Below, piece after piece: positions 1 to 7,653 of a stretch of 36,605 nucleotides of DNA. The DNA comes from JANWHF01 sp036276235. GTDB lineage: Bacteria; Planctomycetota; Phycisphaerae; Tepidisphaerales; Tepidisphaeraceae. Position 1 is the first letter of the stretch; the number at the start of each line of letters is the position of its first letter. Position numbers and translations under genes: made by a program. The notes beneath the pieces were generated by a model that saw nothing but the letters and a program-made list of their open reading frames with translations, was not told the DNA's origin and searched no databases. The stretch lies in contig DATBDZ010000161.1 in NCBI GenBank assembly GCA_036276235.1, positions 1 to 36,605 of the forward strand. The letters are read 5' to 3'.

Positions 1-211
1 CCGGGCTTTGCTCTGGCCCGCGCCGGCGGCAACGCCGCCGCATGCGCCAACACGTCCGCGACAAACCAAAGGCGGGCCTTTCCAACATCACGCACACCTG
101 CAAAAATGCCGCTTCCGAAAAGCCCGGGGCGGATCGATGCATGTTCGGGACGGTATTGGGCACTGCCCGCCGCATTTTCGGAGTCGCGGTGTGACATGAT
201 TCGTCGAGCGG

Positions 212-239
212 CACAGGTCTGCGAGTACGCCGACCTGTG
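212..239. other. Small hairpin downstream of the PfkB gene
   Basis: Perfect 8-bp inverted arms (CACAGGTC / GACCTGTG) with a 12-nt loop, 38 bp beyond the stop of the sugar kinase gene. There is no T-run on the minus-strand side, so it is not a classical intrinsic terminator, but it could protect the 3' end of the transcript. The rest of 1-276 contains no gene I can support. Confidence 0.3.
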
Positions 240-276
240 GCACCCAAGCTAACACAACACGTTGAAACCTTGGACG

Positions 277-1203
277 TCATGCCGCGGCGATAATCACCTG
301 CTTGCTAAGCCGCTCGACGTCGGCGGGGAGGACATGGCCCGCGCGATCGGTGAGGGCGTTGGCCGCCCCGCAGGCGGCGGCGAGCGCCAGACAATCCGCC
401 AGCGCTTTCCCGCGCGACAGCTCCAAGGCCAAACCCGCCGCGAAGGCGTCTCCCGACCCGACCGCACTCACCGCCTGCACCTTCGGCGGCGTGATCTGCC
501 ACACATTTCGTCCATCCGAAGCCATCGCGCCGCCGGCGCCCATCGTTACGATCGATGCGCCACCCGCTGGAACGCTGCGCACCACGGCATCGCGCAACGC
601 GCCCGGCGAATCGAGATTCGTTCCCATCGTTGTCGCCAGCTCGTCGCGATTCAGTTTGGCGATGAATCCGGGATGTTTCAGCGCAAGCCGCAACGGCTCC
701 CCGCGCGTATCGATGATGACTTTCACACCGCGCTGATTCGCCAGCAGCAGCCATCGCGCATAAAAATCCTGCGGCGCGCCCGGCGGCAATGATCCGGAAA
801 AGACCCACACGTCCGCCAGCGGCAGTGTCCGCGCGAGCAGCCGATCCATCTGCTCCCAGCCGCGTGATTCGATCGCGGCTGATTCCTCGACCAATTCCGT
901 GGCCGTGCCGGTTGCCCGGTCGATGATCGTTGTGCAAAGACGCGTCGGCGCATCGACGGTCACGAATTCGCAGTTGATATTTGCGCTGCGCAAATCATCC
1001 AACAGAAATTGCCCGCGATCCCCGCCGGCAAAACCGACTTCAAGCACATCCGCGCCCAGTGTCCGGAGCACGCGCGCAACGTTTGGCGACTTTCCGGAGG
1101 CATATTCGCTGACCCGTGTCGCGCGGTTGACTTCATCCACCCGGAAATGATCGAAGATCATCGAGCGCTGGACAGTGGGAGTGGGGCCGAGGCAGAGGAT
1201 CAT
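277..1203 (-). CDS. PfkB-family sugar kinase (1-phosphofructokinase / tagatose-6-phosphate kinase type)
   Basis: The 308-residue protein starts MILCLGPTPTVQRSM, as in the LacC/FruK branch of PfkB kinases, which phosphorylate a sugar phosphate with ATP in the cytoplasm. Visible family features are the N-terminal signature GKSPNVARVL (residues 37-46), the GSLPPG turn (137-142), and the C-terminal ATP-site signature AVGSGDAFAAG, where D252 is the expected catalytic base. Length is normal for the family. The gene lies 26 bp downstream of the flavoprotein gene on the same strand, so the two are probably co-transcribed. No strong ribosome binding site is visible before the ATG. Fructose-1-phosphate is a reasonable substrate guess, but no fructose transporter is nearby, and the subfamily covers several substrates, so no symbol is given. 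Confidence 0.88.
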   Translation of the reverse strand: MILCLGPTPTVQRSMIFDHFRVDEVNRATRVSEYASGKSPNVARVLRTLGADVLEVGFAGGDRGQFLLDDLRSANINCEFVTVDAPTRLCTTIIDRATGTATELVEESAAIESRGWEQMDRLLARTLPLADVWVFSGSLPPGAPQDFYARWLLLANQRGVKVIIDTRGEPLRLALKHPGFIAKLNRDELATTMGTNLDSPGALRDAVVRSVPAGGASIVTMGAGGAMASDGRNVWQITPPKVQAVSAVGSGDAFAAGLALELSRGKALADCLALAAACGAANALTDRAGHVLPADVERLSKQVIIAAA

Positions 1204-1229
1204 GGTAGCTCAGCAACGATCTGAATTCG

Positions 1230-2915
1230 TCAATTCCGAATTGCGGTCAATCTGTGGACGCACGTGACGGCGAGCGATCCATCACCCACCGCGAATCCCA
1301 CGCGTTTCGTCGAGCCTGCGCGGATGTCGCCGGCGGCGAGGATGCCGGGGATCGTCGTTTCCAGCGGGCACGGCTCGCGATCTTTCAGCGGCCATTTGCC
1401 GCAACGCAGGGCGTCTATGCCGGTGAAGATGTAGCCGAGCGTGTCGCGGGCGAGTGCATCGGGGAGCCATGAGCAGCCGGGCTCGGCGCCGATGAAGACG
1501 AACGCCGCGGCGATCGGCAGCTTTTCGGTCGGTCCTTCCGGCGTCTTTTCATTTCGCTTGGGATCAAACGGACGAATGGTGACAGCTTCGAGTCTTCGCT
1601 CGCCCTCGACGGCGGAAACTTCCATGCCTTCGTGCAGCACAATATTCGACGCCGCTCGGATGCGGCCGACGAGATATTCCGACATCCCCGGCCCCAGCTT
1701 ATTTCGCACCAGCAGATGCACCTTGCGATCGCGGCAGCAATCGGCCAGGAACATCGCCGCCTGTCCAGCGGAATTTCCCGCGCCGACGACGGCGACATCC
1801 TGCCGATCGTACAGAAGCGCCTCAACCGACGTGCAGGCGTAATGAATTCCCGCCGACTCAAACCGCTCCGCGCCCGTTGCGTCGAGCTTCCGCCAGCGCA
1901 CGCCGGCGGCGATGAGCACCGTCCGCGCGCGAAGGTTGGTGCCGCAATCCAGATGCAGAAGATGACAATCGCCCGGCTTGGCGGCGGGCTCGATCTTCTC
2001 GACTTCAACCGGCGCGACGATCCGCGCGCCAAATTTCAGAAGCTGAAGCACGCTGCGCGTCGCCAATTCCGCGCCGGATAATCCGCTGGGAAATCCGATG
2101 AAATTTTCGATCTTCGATGATCCCGCGGCTTGCCCACCCGGACCGAGACGATCGAGAACCACGGTCGAGACGCCCTCCGAAGCCGCATAGACGGCGGCGG
2201 TCATTCCCGCCGGCCCCGCGCCGATGATCGCCAGATCGACCTGCTCGACCGGACAATGCCGCCACACGCCCGCGCCCTCCGCCAACTCGCGGAGCCGCGG
2301 ATTGATCAGCAGCTCTCCCCGCGATACTTCGATCACCGGCGATTTCTTTGGCGATCCCCAGCTTATCAGCAGCCTCTTTCCCTCTTCGGATGTCGATTCA
2401 TACCAGGTGAAGGGCACAAAATTCTTGAACAGGAATTCGCGCACGACAGTCGTATCGCGGCACTTTCCCGGCCCGACAACTTTCAGTCCGAGCACGCCGG
2501 CCTCGGAGAGCAGCCGCCTGCGCTCCTGCACGGCGATGAGCAACTTCTCGCTAAGCTGCGGCACCTTGTTGAGCACCTCGCGAAGCCGCGCGCTGGCGAC
2601 GCGCATCAGCCTCGTCTTCCCGCGCGCAACGCCGGTGACGATCACCGGCCTGCGGGTGAGCAGATCAATATCCCCGGCAAACTCGCCGGGGCCGTGCGTG
2701 ACGACATGGCGATTGTCATCAGAAGGATTAAGAATATCGATCGCGCCGGATTCGACGACGAAGAGATCCAGATCGGCATCGCCGGCGCGGAAGATTGTTT
2801 GGCCGTCTTCGAACGTGCAACACGTCGCCAGCGGTTTCAAAGGCGCCAGATCGCTGGCGAGCAGTTGGGGAAACGCGATCGTGTTTTCTTCGACTGTTGC
2901 CGAGGCATCGCTCAT
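1230..2915 (-). CDS. Cyclic-nucleotide-binding domain fused to thioredoxin-reductase-like flavoprotein
   Basis: Three parts are visible in 561 residues. Residues about 25-130 are a CRP/cAMP-type sensor domain (FEDGQTIFRAGDADLDLFVV, then PGEFAGDIDLLTRRP). Residues about 142-215 look like a glutaredoxin/thioredoxin-like module (GPGKCRDTTVVREFL) without a CxxC pair. The rest is a TrxR-type FAD/NAD(P)H reductase with GAGPAG near 232, GGQAAGSSKIENFIGFP near 261, a second Rossmann motif GAGNSAG near 378 and the C-terminal FAD motif AAGDIRAG. At the place where TrxR carries its redox-active CxxC there is YACTSVEA, so the usual dithiol is absent. I chose the ATG at 2915 (MSDASATVEEN) because the upstream in-frame extension to 2975 is repeat DNA. 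Its job may be a ligand-regulated NAD(P)H oxidoreductase; the electron acceptor is unknown. It probably forms an operon with the downstream sugar kinase. Confidence 0.88.
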   Translation of the reverse strand: MSDASATVEENTIAFPQLLASDLAPLKPLATCCTFEDGQTIFRAGDADLDLFVVESGAIDILNPSDDNRHVVTHGPGEFAGDIDLLTRRPVIVTGVARGKTRLMRVASARLREVLNKVPQLSEKLLIAVQERRRLLSEAGVLGLKVVGPGKCRDTTVVREFLFKNFVPFTWYESTSEEGKRLLISWGSPKKSPVIEVSRGELLINPRLRELAEGAGVWRHCPVEQVDLAIIGAGPAGMTAAVYAASEGVSTVVLDRLGPGGQAAGSSKIENFIGFPSGLSGAELATRSVLQLLKFGARIVAPVEVEKIEPAAKPGDCHLLHLDCGTNLRARTVLIAAGVRWRKLDATGAERFESAGIHYACTSVEALLYDRQDVAVVGAGNSAGQAAMFLADCCRDRKVHLLVRNKLGPGMSEYLVGRIRAASNIVLHEGMEVSAVEGERRLEAVTIRPFDPKRNEKTPEGPTEKLPIAAAFVFIGAEPGCSWLPDALARDTLGYIFTGIDALRCGKWPLKDREPCPLETTIPGILAAGDIRAGSTKRVGFAVGDGSLAVTCVHRLTAIRN

Positions 2916-2943
2916 GGGCGTATTGTAGCCTCCCCGGACGGTT

Positions 2944-3263
2944 GTAGGGGTGAACCTCGTGTTCACCCTCGCCAACCCACGCGACCGGGCCGGGCGAACG
3001 CGAGGTTCGCCCCTACAAAGCTGTGTCTGTAGGGGTGAACCTCGTGTTCACCCGTGTGCTCGCGCGGTCGATACCGGCGAACACAAGGTTCGCCTTACAG
3101 GCGGCGCGGTAGGGATGAACCTCGTGTTCATCCTTGTCGCTCGCGCGACCGGGCCGGGCGAACGCGAGGTTCGCCCCTACAATTGCGCCCGTAGGGGTGA
3201 ACCTTGTGTTCACCCGGTGTGCTCGCGCAGATGACGCCGGACGAACGCGAGGTTCGCCCCTAC
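2944..3263. repeat. Tandem array of four palindromic GTAGGGG-GAACC repeats
   Basis: Four units lie at 2944-3016, 3029-3098, 3109-3180 and 3191-3263. Each starts GTAGGGRTGAACC(T/C)(C/T)GTGTTCA and ends with the inverted form (GCGAACRCRAGGTTCGCCCCTAC), so each can fold on itself. Units are 70-73 bp and are separated by spacers of only 10-12 bp, giving a period of 80-85 bp. Two further copies lie at 21353-21516. The array fills the 368-bp gap between the divergent flavoprotein and DsbA-like genes, so their promoters must lie within or beside it. Open frames through the array are by-products of the repeat. Confidence 0.9.
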
Positions 3264-3283
3264 GAGTAAGAATCGAGCGTTCA

Positions 3284-3823
3284 ATGGACCGATCATCGAA
3301 GGCCAGCCTCACCGACCCCGTCACCGCCAAGGACCATTCCCTCGGCCCGGAGGACGCGCCGATCACGATCGTCGAATACGGCGATTACGAATGCCCCGAT
3401 TGTCTGAACGCCGTCCCGATCATCGCCGAGGTTCGGCGAACGCTGGGCGATCGGCTGCGGTTTGTGTTCCGGCATTATCCGCAAAGCTCGATCCATCCGC
3501 ACGCCAGCGTAGCCGCCGAGGCCGCGGAAGCCGCCGGCGAGCAGGGAAAATTCTGGGAGATGCACGAGGCCCTCTTCAACCATCAGAAGGAGTTGGCGGA
3601 GATCGATCTGAGCCATCTGGCGTTGACGCTCGGATTGGAGATCTATCGTTTCGAGACCAGCCGCACCCGCGAGCAACATCGCCGCAGCATCAAGGCCGAC
3701 CAGGAAAGCGGCGAAAGAAGCGGCGTCCACGGTACGCCGACGCTCTTCATCAACGGCACGCGATATGAGGGACTAGTGAACGCCGAGGCGATTATCCAGG
3801 CTGCCGAGTCGATCAGCTTTTGA
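3284..3823 (+). CDS. DsbA-family thioredoxin-fold oxidoreductase (cytoplasmic)
   Basis: The 179-residue protein has a thioredoxin fold with the helical insertion of the DsbA/FrnE group. The active-site pair is C37-P-D-C40 in EYGDYECPDCLNA, and the cis-proline loop is HGTPTLFING near residue 150. The sequence GPEDAPITIVEYGDYECP is the pattern seen in DsbA-like domains, including those fused to NhaA antiporters. There is no signal peptide or membrane segment, so it should act in the cytoplasm as a thiol-disulfide oxidoreductase or a glutathione S-transferase-kappa-like enzyme. The start at 3284 (MDRSSKAS) is preferred because the upstream in-frame region is repeat array; no good Shine-Dalgarno sequence is present. 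It is divergent from the TrxR-like gene, which may point to a shared redox role, although this is inference. Confidence 0.85.
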   Translation: MDRSSKASLTDPVTAKDHSLGPEDAPITIVEYGDYECPDCLNAVPIIAEVRRTLGDRLRFVFRHYPQSSIHPHASVAAEAAEAAGEQGKFWEMHEALFNHQKELAEIDLSHLALTLGLEIYRFETSRTREQHRRSIKADQESGERSGVHGTPTLFINGTRYEGLVNAEAIIQAAESISF

Positions 3824-3984
3824 ATATAGAGAATTGAGAATAGTTCGCTGGCCTCGCTGACTTTGCATGACTTAGCCGGCATTTCTCACCCATTTTGTGT
3901 AGTTCCCTATAGCGCGACGACCTTTCTGCTGTTAGTGTCGAGAGTTACCACGCAATCGCACTATCAACAAAAAGGTTCGTCGGC

Positions 3985-4419
3985 ATGACAGAGTGTAATC
4001 AACTGGTCCTGGGTTTTCACCCCTCGGACGGACGTGAATTGGTCGCGCGTTTCGATGGCGGAACATCGAGGACCTGCTGGTCGAGCAGTTTCTGGCGGCG
4101 CAGCGCCAGCCGCCCTCGCGGATCGTGCTGGACCTGGACGCGACGGATGATCCGGTGCATGGCAATCAACTGGGGGCCTTCTTTCACGGCTACTACCGCA
4201 ATTACTGTTTCTTGCCACTGTACATTTTCTGCGGCGAGCACGTACTGTGCGCCCGCCTGCGGCCCAGCAACATAGACGCATCGACCGGTGCATTGACGCA
4301 GATCAAGCGGATCGCAGAGCGCATCCGCCAGGCGTGGCCGGCGGTACAGATCGTCATCCGCGGCGACGGCGGATTCTGCCGCGATCACATCATGAGCTGG
4401 TGCGAGCGGAACCAGGTTT
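3985..4419 (+). pseudogene. IS1380-family transposase remnant, internally deleted and 3'-truncated
   Basis: The remnant begins like intact IS1380 transposases (MTECNQLVLGFHPSDGRELV, reading frame from 3985). After ARFDGG, at about 4060, the homology jumps to a later part of the protein in another frame, starting IEDLLVEQFLAAQRQPPSR at 4065. It continues LDLDATDDPVHGNQLGAFFH, then GYYRNYCFLPLYIFCGEH and IRGDGGFCRDHIMSWCE. Known family members have roughly 100 or more residues between these two blocks, and about half the protein beyond SWCE; both parts are missing. LDLDATDD and RGDGGFC contain the expected first two acidic residues of the DDE catalytic site. The copy cannot encode an active enzyme. 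I could not identify terminal inverted repeats with confidence; 3824-3984 shows nothing else recognisable. Confidence 0.85.
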
Positions 4420-4439
4420 CTGGTTTCAGGAACAGCCAC

Positions 4440-4480
4440 AGCAGGAGACACGAACCCGCAGAGCAGGAGACACGAACCCG
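4440..4480. repeat. Two-copy direct repeat at the broken end of the IS remnant
   Basis: The 19-base sequence AGCAGGAGACACGAACCCG occurs twice with a 22-bp period (4440-4458 and 4462-4480). It sits between the truncated transposase remnant and the 3' end of the methyltransferase gene and may be a scar of the deletion event. Confidence 0.6.
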
Positions 4481-4499
4481 TTGCCTCACTACCCGGTCT

Positions 4500-5372
4500 T
4501 TATCTCGGCCGCAATTCCCAGATCTTCAATCGCTCCCGCAATCGCGGCATCATCTTCGGCCAGCGCGCCACGTTTCGCGTCGAGACAAGATTCGGTGTTT
4601 GATCCAGTTGATAGTACAGGGTTGCAGTGAATCCGCTCTCGGCGAAGAACGCGTCCATCTGCTCCTGCGCGTCAAACGCCGCCTCGTACATCTTTCGATC
4701 GGTCATGCCGGTAATCGCCTGGCGGAGCCGCTGGCGATGATCTGAGACGCCTTCGATGTCCGACTTGAGCGTGAAATCCGGCGTGATCCAGACGCCGCCG
4801 GCGAATTCACGAAAAAGCTGGCGGACGTTTTGCGCAAGCGCTTGCCGCTCGGCGACCGAAAAGTATTGGATCAATCCCTCGTTGATCACAATCAACGGCT
4901 GGCGCTTATCCAGCGGCCACACCGCGGCACGAAGCTGATCCAGATCCAGCGCATTGGCGGCGGCGAAATAATGGCTGCCGCCATGTTCCGGCGGATATTC
5001 GATTCCCAACTCGCTGATGAGCTGCGTTTTCTCGCTGGTCAGATCATCCAAATCAGATTCGACGTAGCTGTAGCCCGTGTTCTGCGCCATCGCGAGTCCG
5101 CGCAGGGAGAAGCCGCTGGCCAGTTCCAGAATCTGTCGCATGCCGGAGTTTTGGATGAGCCTGACGATGCTCTTGTAGCGCACCTCGAAGATGGGCGCGA
5201 ATTCCAGGATGTGTTCCTTTGCGATGCCGCTGTCGGCCGCCAGCCTGTTAAAGGCCTGCTCGGCTCCGATGAGCCGCGCGACATCCCTGGCGAAGGGGAT
5301 ATCCGAAAAGCTTCGGTAATACGCGACCAGCTTGGCGGTGATGCTGATTTTGTTGTGATCGGGCAGCGTCAT
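4500..5372 (-). CDS. LCM-type class I SAM-dependent methyltransferase
   Basis: The 290-residue protein resembles the leucine-carboxyl-methyltransferase / polyketide O-methyltransferase family (Pfam LCM). The start ISITAKLVAYYRSFSDIPFA matches the family's usual SxTA...R.. opening. Motif I is ILELASGFSLRGLAMA near residue 80-95, followed by the acidic SAM-ribose contact YVESDLDDL. A later block, PLIVINEGLIQYFS, fits the family's ..EGLLxYL motif, and WITPDF follows. No membrane segment or signal peptide is present, so it is cytosolic. The substrate is not evident: homologues methylate protein carboxyl termini or small molecules. The gene stands alone between an IS remnant and a repeat cluster, so context gives no help. 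There is no clear Shine-Dalgarno sequence upstream of the ATG. Confidence 0.8.
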   Translation of the reverse strand: MTLPDHNKISITAKLVAYYRSFSDIPFARDVARLIGAEQAFNRLAADSGIAKEHILEFAPIFEVRYKSIVRLIQNSGMRQILELASGFSLRGLAMAQNTGYSYVESDLDDLTSEKTQLISELGIEYPPEHGGSHYFAAANALDLDQLRAAVWPLDKRQPLIVINEGLIQYFSVAERQALAQNVRQLFREFAGGVWITPDFTLKSDIEGVSDHRQRLRQAITGMTDRKMYEAAFDAQEQMDAFFAESGFTATLYYQLDQTPNLVSTRNVARWPKMMPRLRERLKIWELRPR

Positions 5373-5443
5373 TAGAGGGGGTGATATCTTGGGAGGAGTG
5401 GATGCTCAACTGCGCTAACGGAAGACATGCGCCCACAGAAGAC

Positions 5444-5614
5444 GGCGGGATAAATCCCGCCCTACGGGGCGCTATGCAAATGTAGGGCGGGATTCATCCC
5501 GCCGCTTCGCTTTTGTAGGGTGGGTGTACTCGCCCACCATCTGCCACTCGTGGTGGGCGAGTACACCCACCCTACACGTTGCTGCGAAAGGCGGCGGGAT
5601 AAATCCCGCCCTAC
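5444..5614. repeat. Composite of nested palindromic repeats (families GTAGGGCGGG and GTAGGGTGGG)
   Basis: Three short GGCGGGATAAATCCCGCC-type hairpins ending in CCCTAC lie at 5444-5465, 5482-5505 (inverted orientation) and 5593-5614. Between them, at 5515-5575, is a 61-bp perfect-looking hairpin from GTAGGGTGGGTGTACTCGCC to its complement ending in CACCCACCCTAC. All four carry the same outer end, GTAGGG or CCCTAC. The cluster fills most of the 314-bp gap upstream of the beta-helix gene; no other feature is seen there. Confidence 0.9.
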
Positions 5615-5686
5615 GAAACTATGGGAAACGCCAGCAATCGGATAAAGTCCCCGGCATCTCCAAAGCAAAAGAAGGCGAGGGCTGCG

Positions 5687-7192
5687 ATGCGCATCTTGAG
5701 CAATATTGTGTTAGTTTTGTCCGTCGCTCTGTTGCTCGTGCCCTCTTCATTTGCGTCGACCTTCTACATCGACAGCGCTTCCGGAAACGACGCAAACGAC
5801 GGCTCTTCCCCCCAGCATGCCCTAAAATCCCTCGACGCGGTCAACGCAAAGACGTTCGGCCCCGGCGATCGGCTGCTCTTCAAGGCAGGGTCGAAGTTTT
5901 CCGGGCAGCTGAAGCCGCAGGGGTCGGGGAAGCTGATCGATGAGAAGCCGCAAGTCATCACGATCGACATGTATGGCCAGGGCCTTAAGCCGCGTATCGA
6001 TGGTGAAGGGCAGGCGTTGGACGCCTTGCTTTTGCGGAATGTCGAATACTGGGATGTCGCGAATTTGGAGATCACCAATCACGGCGAGCAGCGCGCCGCG
6101 GGCCGTACCGGCGTGCGGGTTGTTAGCGATGGGGCGGGCATTATGCACGGCATTCATCTGCACGATCTGTTCGTGCATGATGTCAATGGCGAGCTCACCA
6201 AACAGCGCGAAGGGTGCGGCATCTTCTTTGAATCGCGCGGGGCCAACCCATCCTCTTTCGATGGCCTGCTGATCGACAATTGCCACGTCGTGCAGACTGA
6301 TCGCAACGGCATCTGCCAGCGCACCGCCGGCCGCGCGCACAGCACGCACGTGGTCATCCGCAATAATCTTCTTGAAGACATCGGCGGCGACGGGATCAAG
6401 ATCTGGGGCTCCAACGGCGCGCTGGTCGAGCACAACATCATTCGAGGCGGCCGCATGCGCGCCCAGGACGCCGCCGCCGGTATCTGGCCGTTTGATTCGG
6501 ATGACACGGTGATCCAATTCAACGACGTTGGCGGCATGAAGGGAACCAACGACGGGCAGGGATTCGATTCCGATTACCGCTGCCATCGCACGCTCATTCA
6601 GTACAACTACAGCCACGACAACGACGGCGGCTTCATCCTCATCTGCGCCCCCGGCACTTCCTTCTGCGAGGGAACGATCGTCCGCTACAACATCAGCCAG
6701 CACGATGGCATCAAGGCGGCCCGTGTCTTTCACATCTCGGGAAACGTGACGAATACCAGCATCTACAACAATACAATTTATGTAGCGGAGGATCAGGATT
6801 TGCCGCTGCTGCTGTTCACCGACTGGAGCCGCGGCAACCCGGACACCACGCGCTTCTACAACAACATCTTCTACGCCGATGGAAAAGCCCGCTTCACCTG
6901 GGGCAAGAGCACTAACAACGTCTTCGAGAATAATGTCTTCTTCGGGAACCTTGTTTCGCCGCCGGATGATCCAGCGCGCATCACCGAAAAGCCGCCGCTG
7001 ATGCGGCCGGGGAAGGGGACGGATTTGGCTTCGTTGGATGCGTATCGGCCGACCGTCGAAGGGAAGATGCCGCGGGGAAAGATCGTTGCTGACAATGGCG
7101 GGCGGGATTTCTTCGGGATGCCTTTGCCCAAGGACCAGCCGCCGTGCGTGGGCGCGGCGGAGGGGACCGTGGCACGGGCGGCCCGCCCGTGA
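5687..7192 (+). CDS. Secreted right-handed parallel beta-helix protein
   Basis: The 501-residue protein has a signal peptide (MRILSNIVLVLSVALLLVP, cleavage expected just after SFAS). The mature start TFYIDSASGNDANDGSS and GPGDRLLFKAGSKF are the opening of the pectate-lyase-like beta-helix families found in many planctomycete exported proteins. The middle contains repeated N/G/I-rich coils such as IRNNLLEDIGGDGIKIWGSN and VEHNIIRGG, typical of PbH1 repeats. It may bind or cleave a polysaccharide, but I see no catalytic signature that fixes a reaction. The start at 5687 is preferred over the ATG at 5621 because it gives a clean signal peptide and follows a purine-rich AAGGCGAGGG stretch. The last residues (TVARAARP) are encoded by a GTGGCACGGGCGG repeat that also supplies the stop codon. 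Confidence 0.85.
   Translation: MRILSNIVLVLSVALLLVPSSFASTFYIDSASGNDANDGSSPQHALKSLDAVNAKTFGPGDRLLFKAGSKFSGQLKPQGSGKLIDEKPQVITIDMYGQGLKPRIDGEGQALDALLLRNVEYWDVANLEITNHGEQRAAGRTGVRVVSDGAGIMHGIHLHDLFVHDVNGELTKQREGCGIFFESRGANPSSFDGLLIDNCHVVQTDRNGICQRTAGRAHSTHVVIRNNLLEDIGGDGIKIWGSNGALVEHNIIRGGRMRAQDAAAGIWPFDSDDTVIQFNDVGGMKGTNDGQGFDSDYRCHRTLIQYNYSHDNDGGFILICAPGTSFCEGTIVRYNISQHDGIKAARVFHISGNVTNTSIYNNTIYVAEDQDLPLLLFTDWSRGNPDTTRFYNNIFYADGKARFTWGKSTNNVFENNVFFGNLVSPPDDPARITEKPPLMRPGKGTDLASLDAYRPTVEGKMPRGKIVADNGGRDFFGMPLPKDQPPCVGAAEGTVARAARP
7169..7191. repeat. GTGGCAC-family hairpin forming the 3' end of the beta-helix gene
   Basis: GTGGCACGGGCGG is followed by its complement (CACGGGCG / CGCCCGTG arms with a 3-nt loop, 7173-7191). 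It overlaps the last codons of the beta-helix gene. A related sequence, GTGGCACGGGCGGCTCG, starts at 23301. Confidence 0.7.
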
Positions 7193-7283
7193 TGGTTCAC
7201 CACGGAGGCGCTGTTGAATTCCGAAATCCGAATCCCCGAAATCCGAAGCAAGCTGCTCGGCTGAAATCGTTCCGACTTCTTCC

Positions 7284-7377
7284 GTAGGATGTGCGCTTTA
7301 GACTTCGACGAGCTCAGTCGAGTCGCGCACGCGGAATTGCTCGACGCTCGAACCGCGTGTGCTGAAGCACACCCTAC
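7284..7377. repeat. Palindromic repeat GTAGGATGTGC...GCACACCCTAC
   Basis: The left end GTAGGATGTGCGCTTTAG and the right end CTGAAGCACACCCTAC are imperfect inverted copies, with an inner TTCGACGAGCTCAGTCGA-like core. It has the same outer GTAGG/CCCTAC signature as other families in the window. It is the first of several elements filling 7193-7653, a 460-bp stretch without a gene. Confidence 0.7.
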
Positions 7378-7401
7378 GAAACTGCAAGGTCGCGCTCAGA
7401 A

Positions 7402-7530
7402 CCCTCTCCCCTGTACTCAGGGGAGAGGGCAGGGTGAGGGGACAGCGTGTGGCGAAACGTCGGCGCAGTTCGCAAGATTGACGCTTCGTCCCCTCACCCC
7501 AGCCCTCTCCCCTGAGTACAGGGGAGAGGG
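7402..7530. repeat. 129-bp CCCTCTCCCCTG...CAGGGGAGAGGG element, copy 1
   Basis: Each end of the element is itself a hairpin (CCCTCTCCCCTGTACTCAGG and its complement). The inner flanks, GCAGGGTGAGGGGAC and GTCCCCTCACCCCAGC, pair with each other, leaving a central region of about 45 bp. Further copies lie at 10474-10600 and 15490-15609, with a diverged one at 16389-16496. The central region is partly conserved between copies, which suggests a short non-autonomous mobile element and not just a stem-loop. Confidence 0.9.
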
Positions 7531-7563
7531 GGAAAGCCGCTGTTGCCGGTATCTTGCCCCCGC

Positions 7564-7584
7564 GTCCGCCAAGGCGGACCCTAC
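7564..7584. repeat. Short hairpin ending in CCCTAC
   Basis: GTCCGCC and GGCGGAC are separated by AA and followed by CCTAC, giving the same CCCTAC end as the larger families. It looks like a half element. Confidence 0.55.
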
Positions 7585-7592
7585 AAGAACAC

Positions 7593-7648
7593 TTGACGAA
7601 TAAAAAAAGCCGGCGTCGCTTGCGACGCCGGCTTTTTTAATTCGTCAA
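7593..7648. terminator. Bidirectional intrinsic terminator between convergent genes
   Basis: A perfect 11-bp GC stem (GCCGGCGTCGC / GCGACGCCGGC, loop TT) is flanked by seven A on the left and six T on the right, so it can terminate from both sides. The symmetry extends outward to TTGACGAAT / ATTCGTCAA, giving arms of about 27 bp. It lies 22 bp past the stop of the Gfo/Idh/MocA gene and is the strongest terminator in the window. Confidence 0.92.
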
Positions 7649-7653
7649 TCGCC

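Noticed and set aside
3..194. Possible 3' end of a plus-strand gene entering from the left edge
   Set aside because: The frame is open from the window start to a TGA at 192, but another frame is also open, and the translation matches nothing I recognise.
2130..3032. Open frame of 300 codons opposite the flavoprotein gene
   Set aside because: Antisense to well-defined FAD and cyclic-nucleotide domains and runs into the repeat array.
2944..3263. CRISPR array
   Set aside because: The repeated units are 70-73 bp palindromes, the spacers are only 10-12 bp, and there are no cas genes.
5822..6733. Open frame of 303 codons opposite the beta-helix gene
   Set aside because: Shadow of a real secreted protein; no motif and no ribosome binding site.
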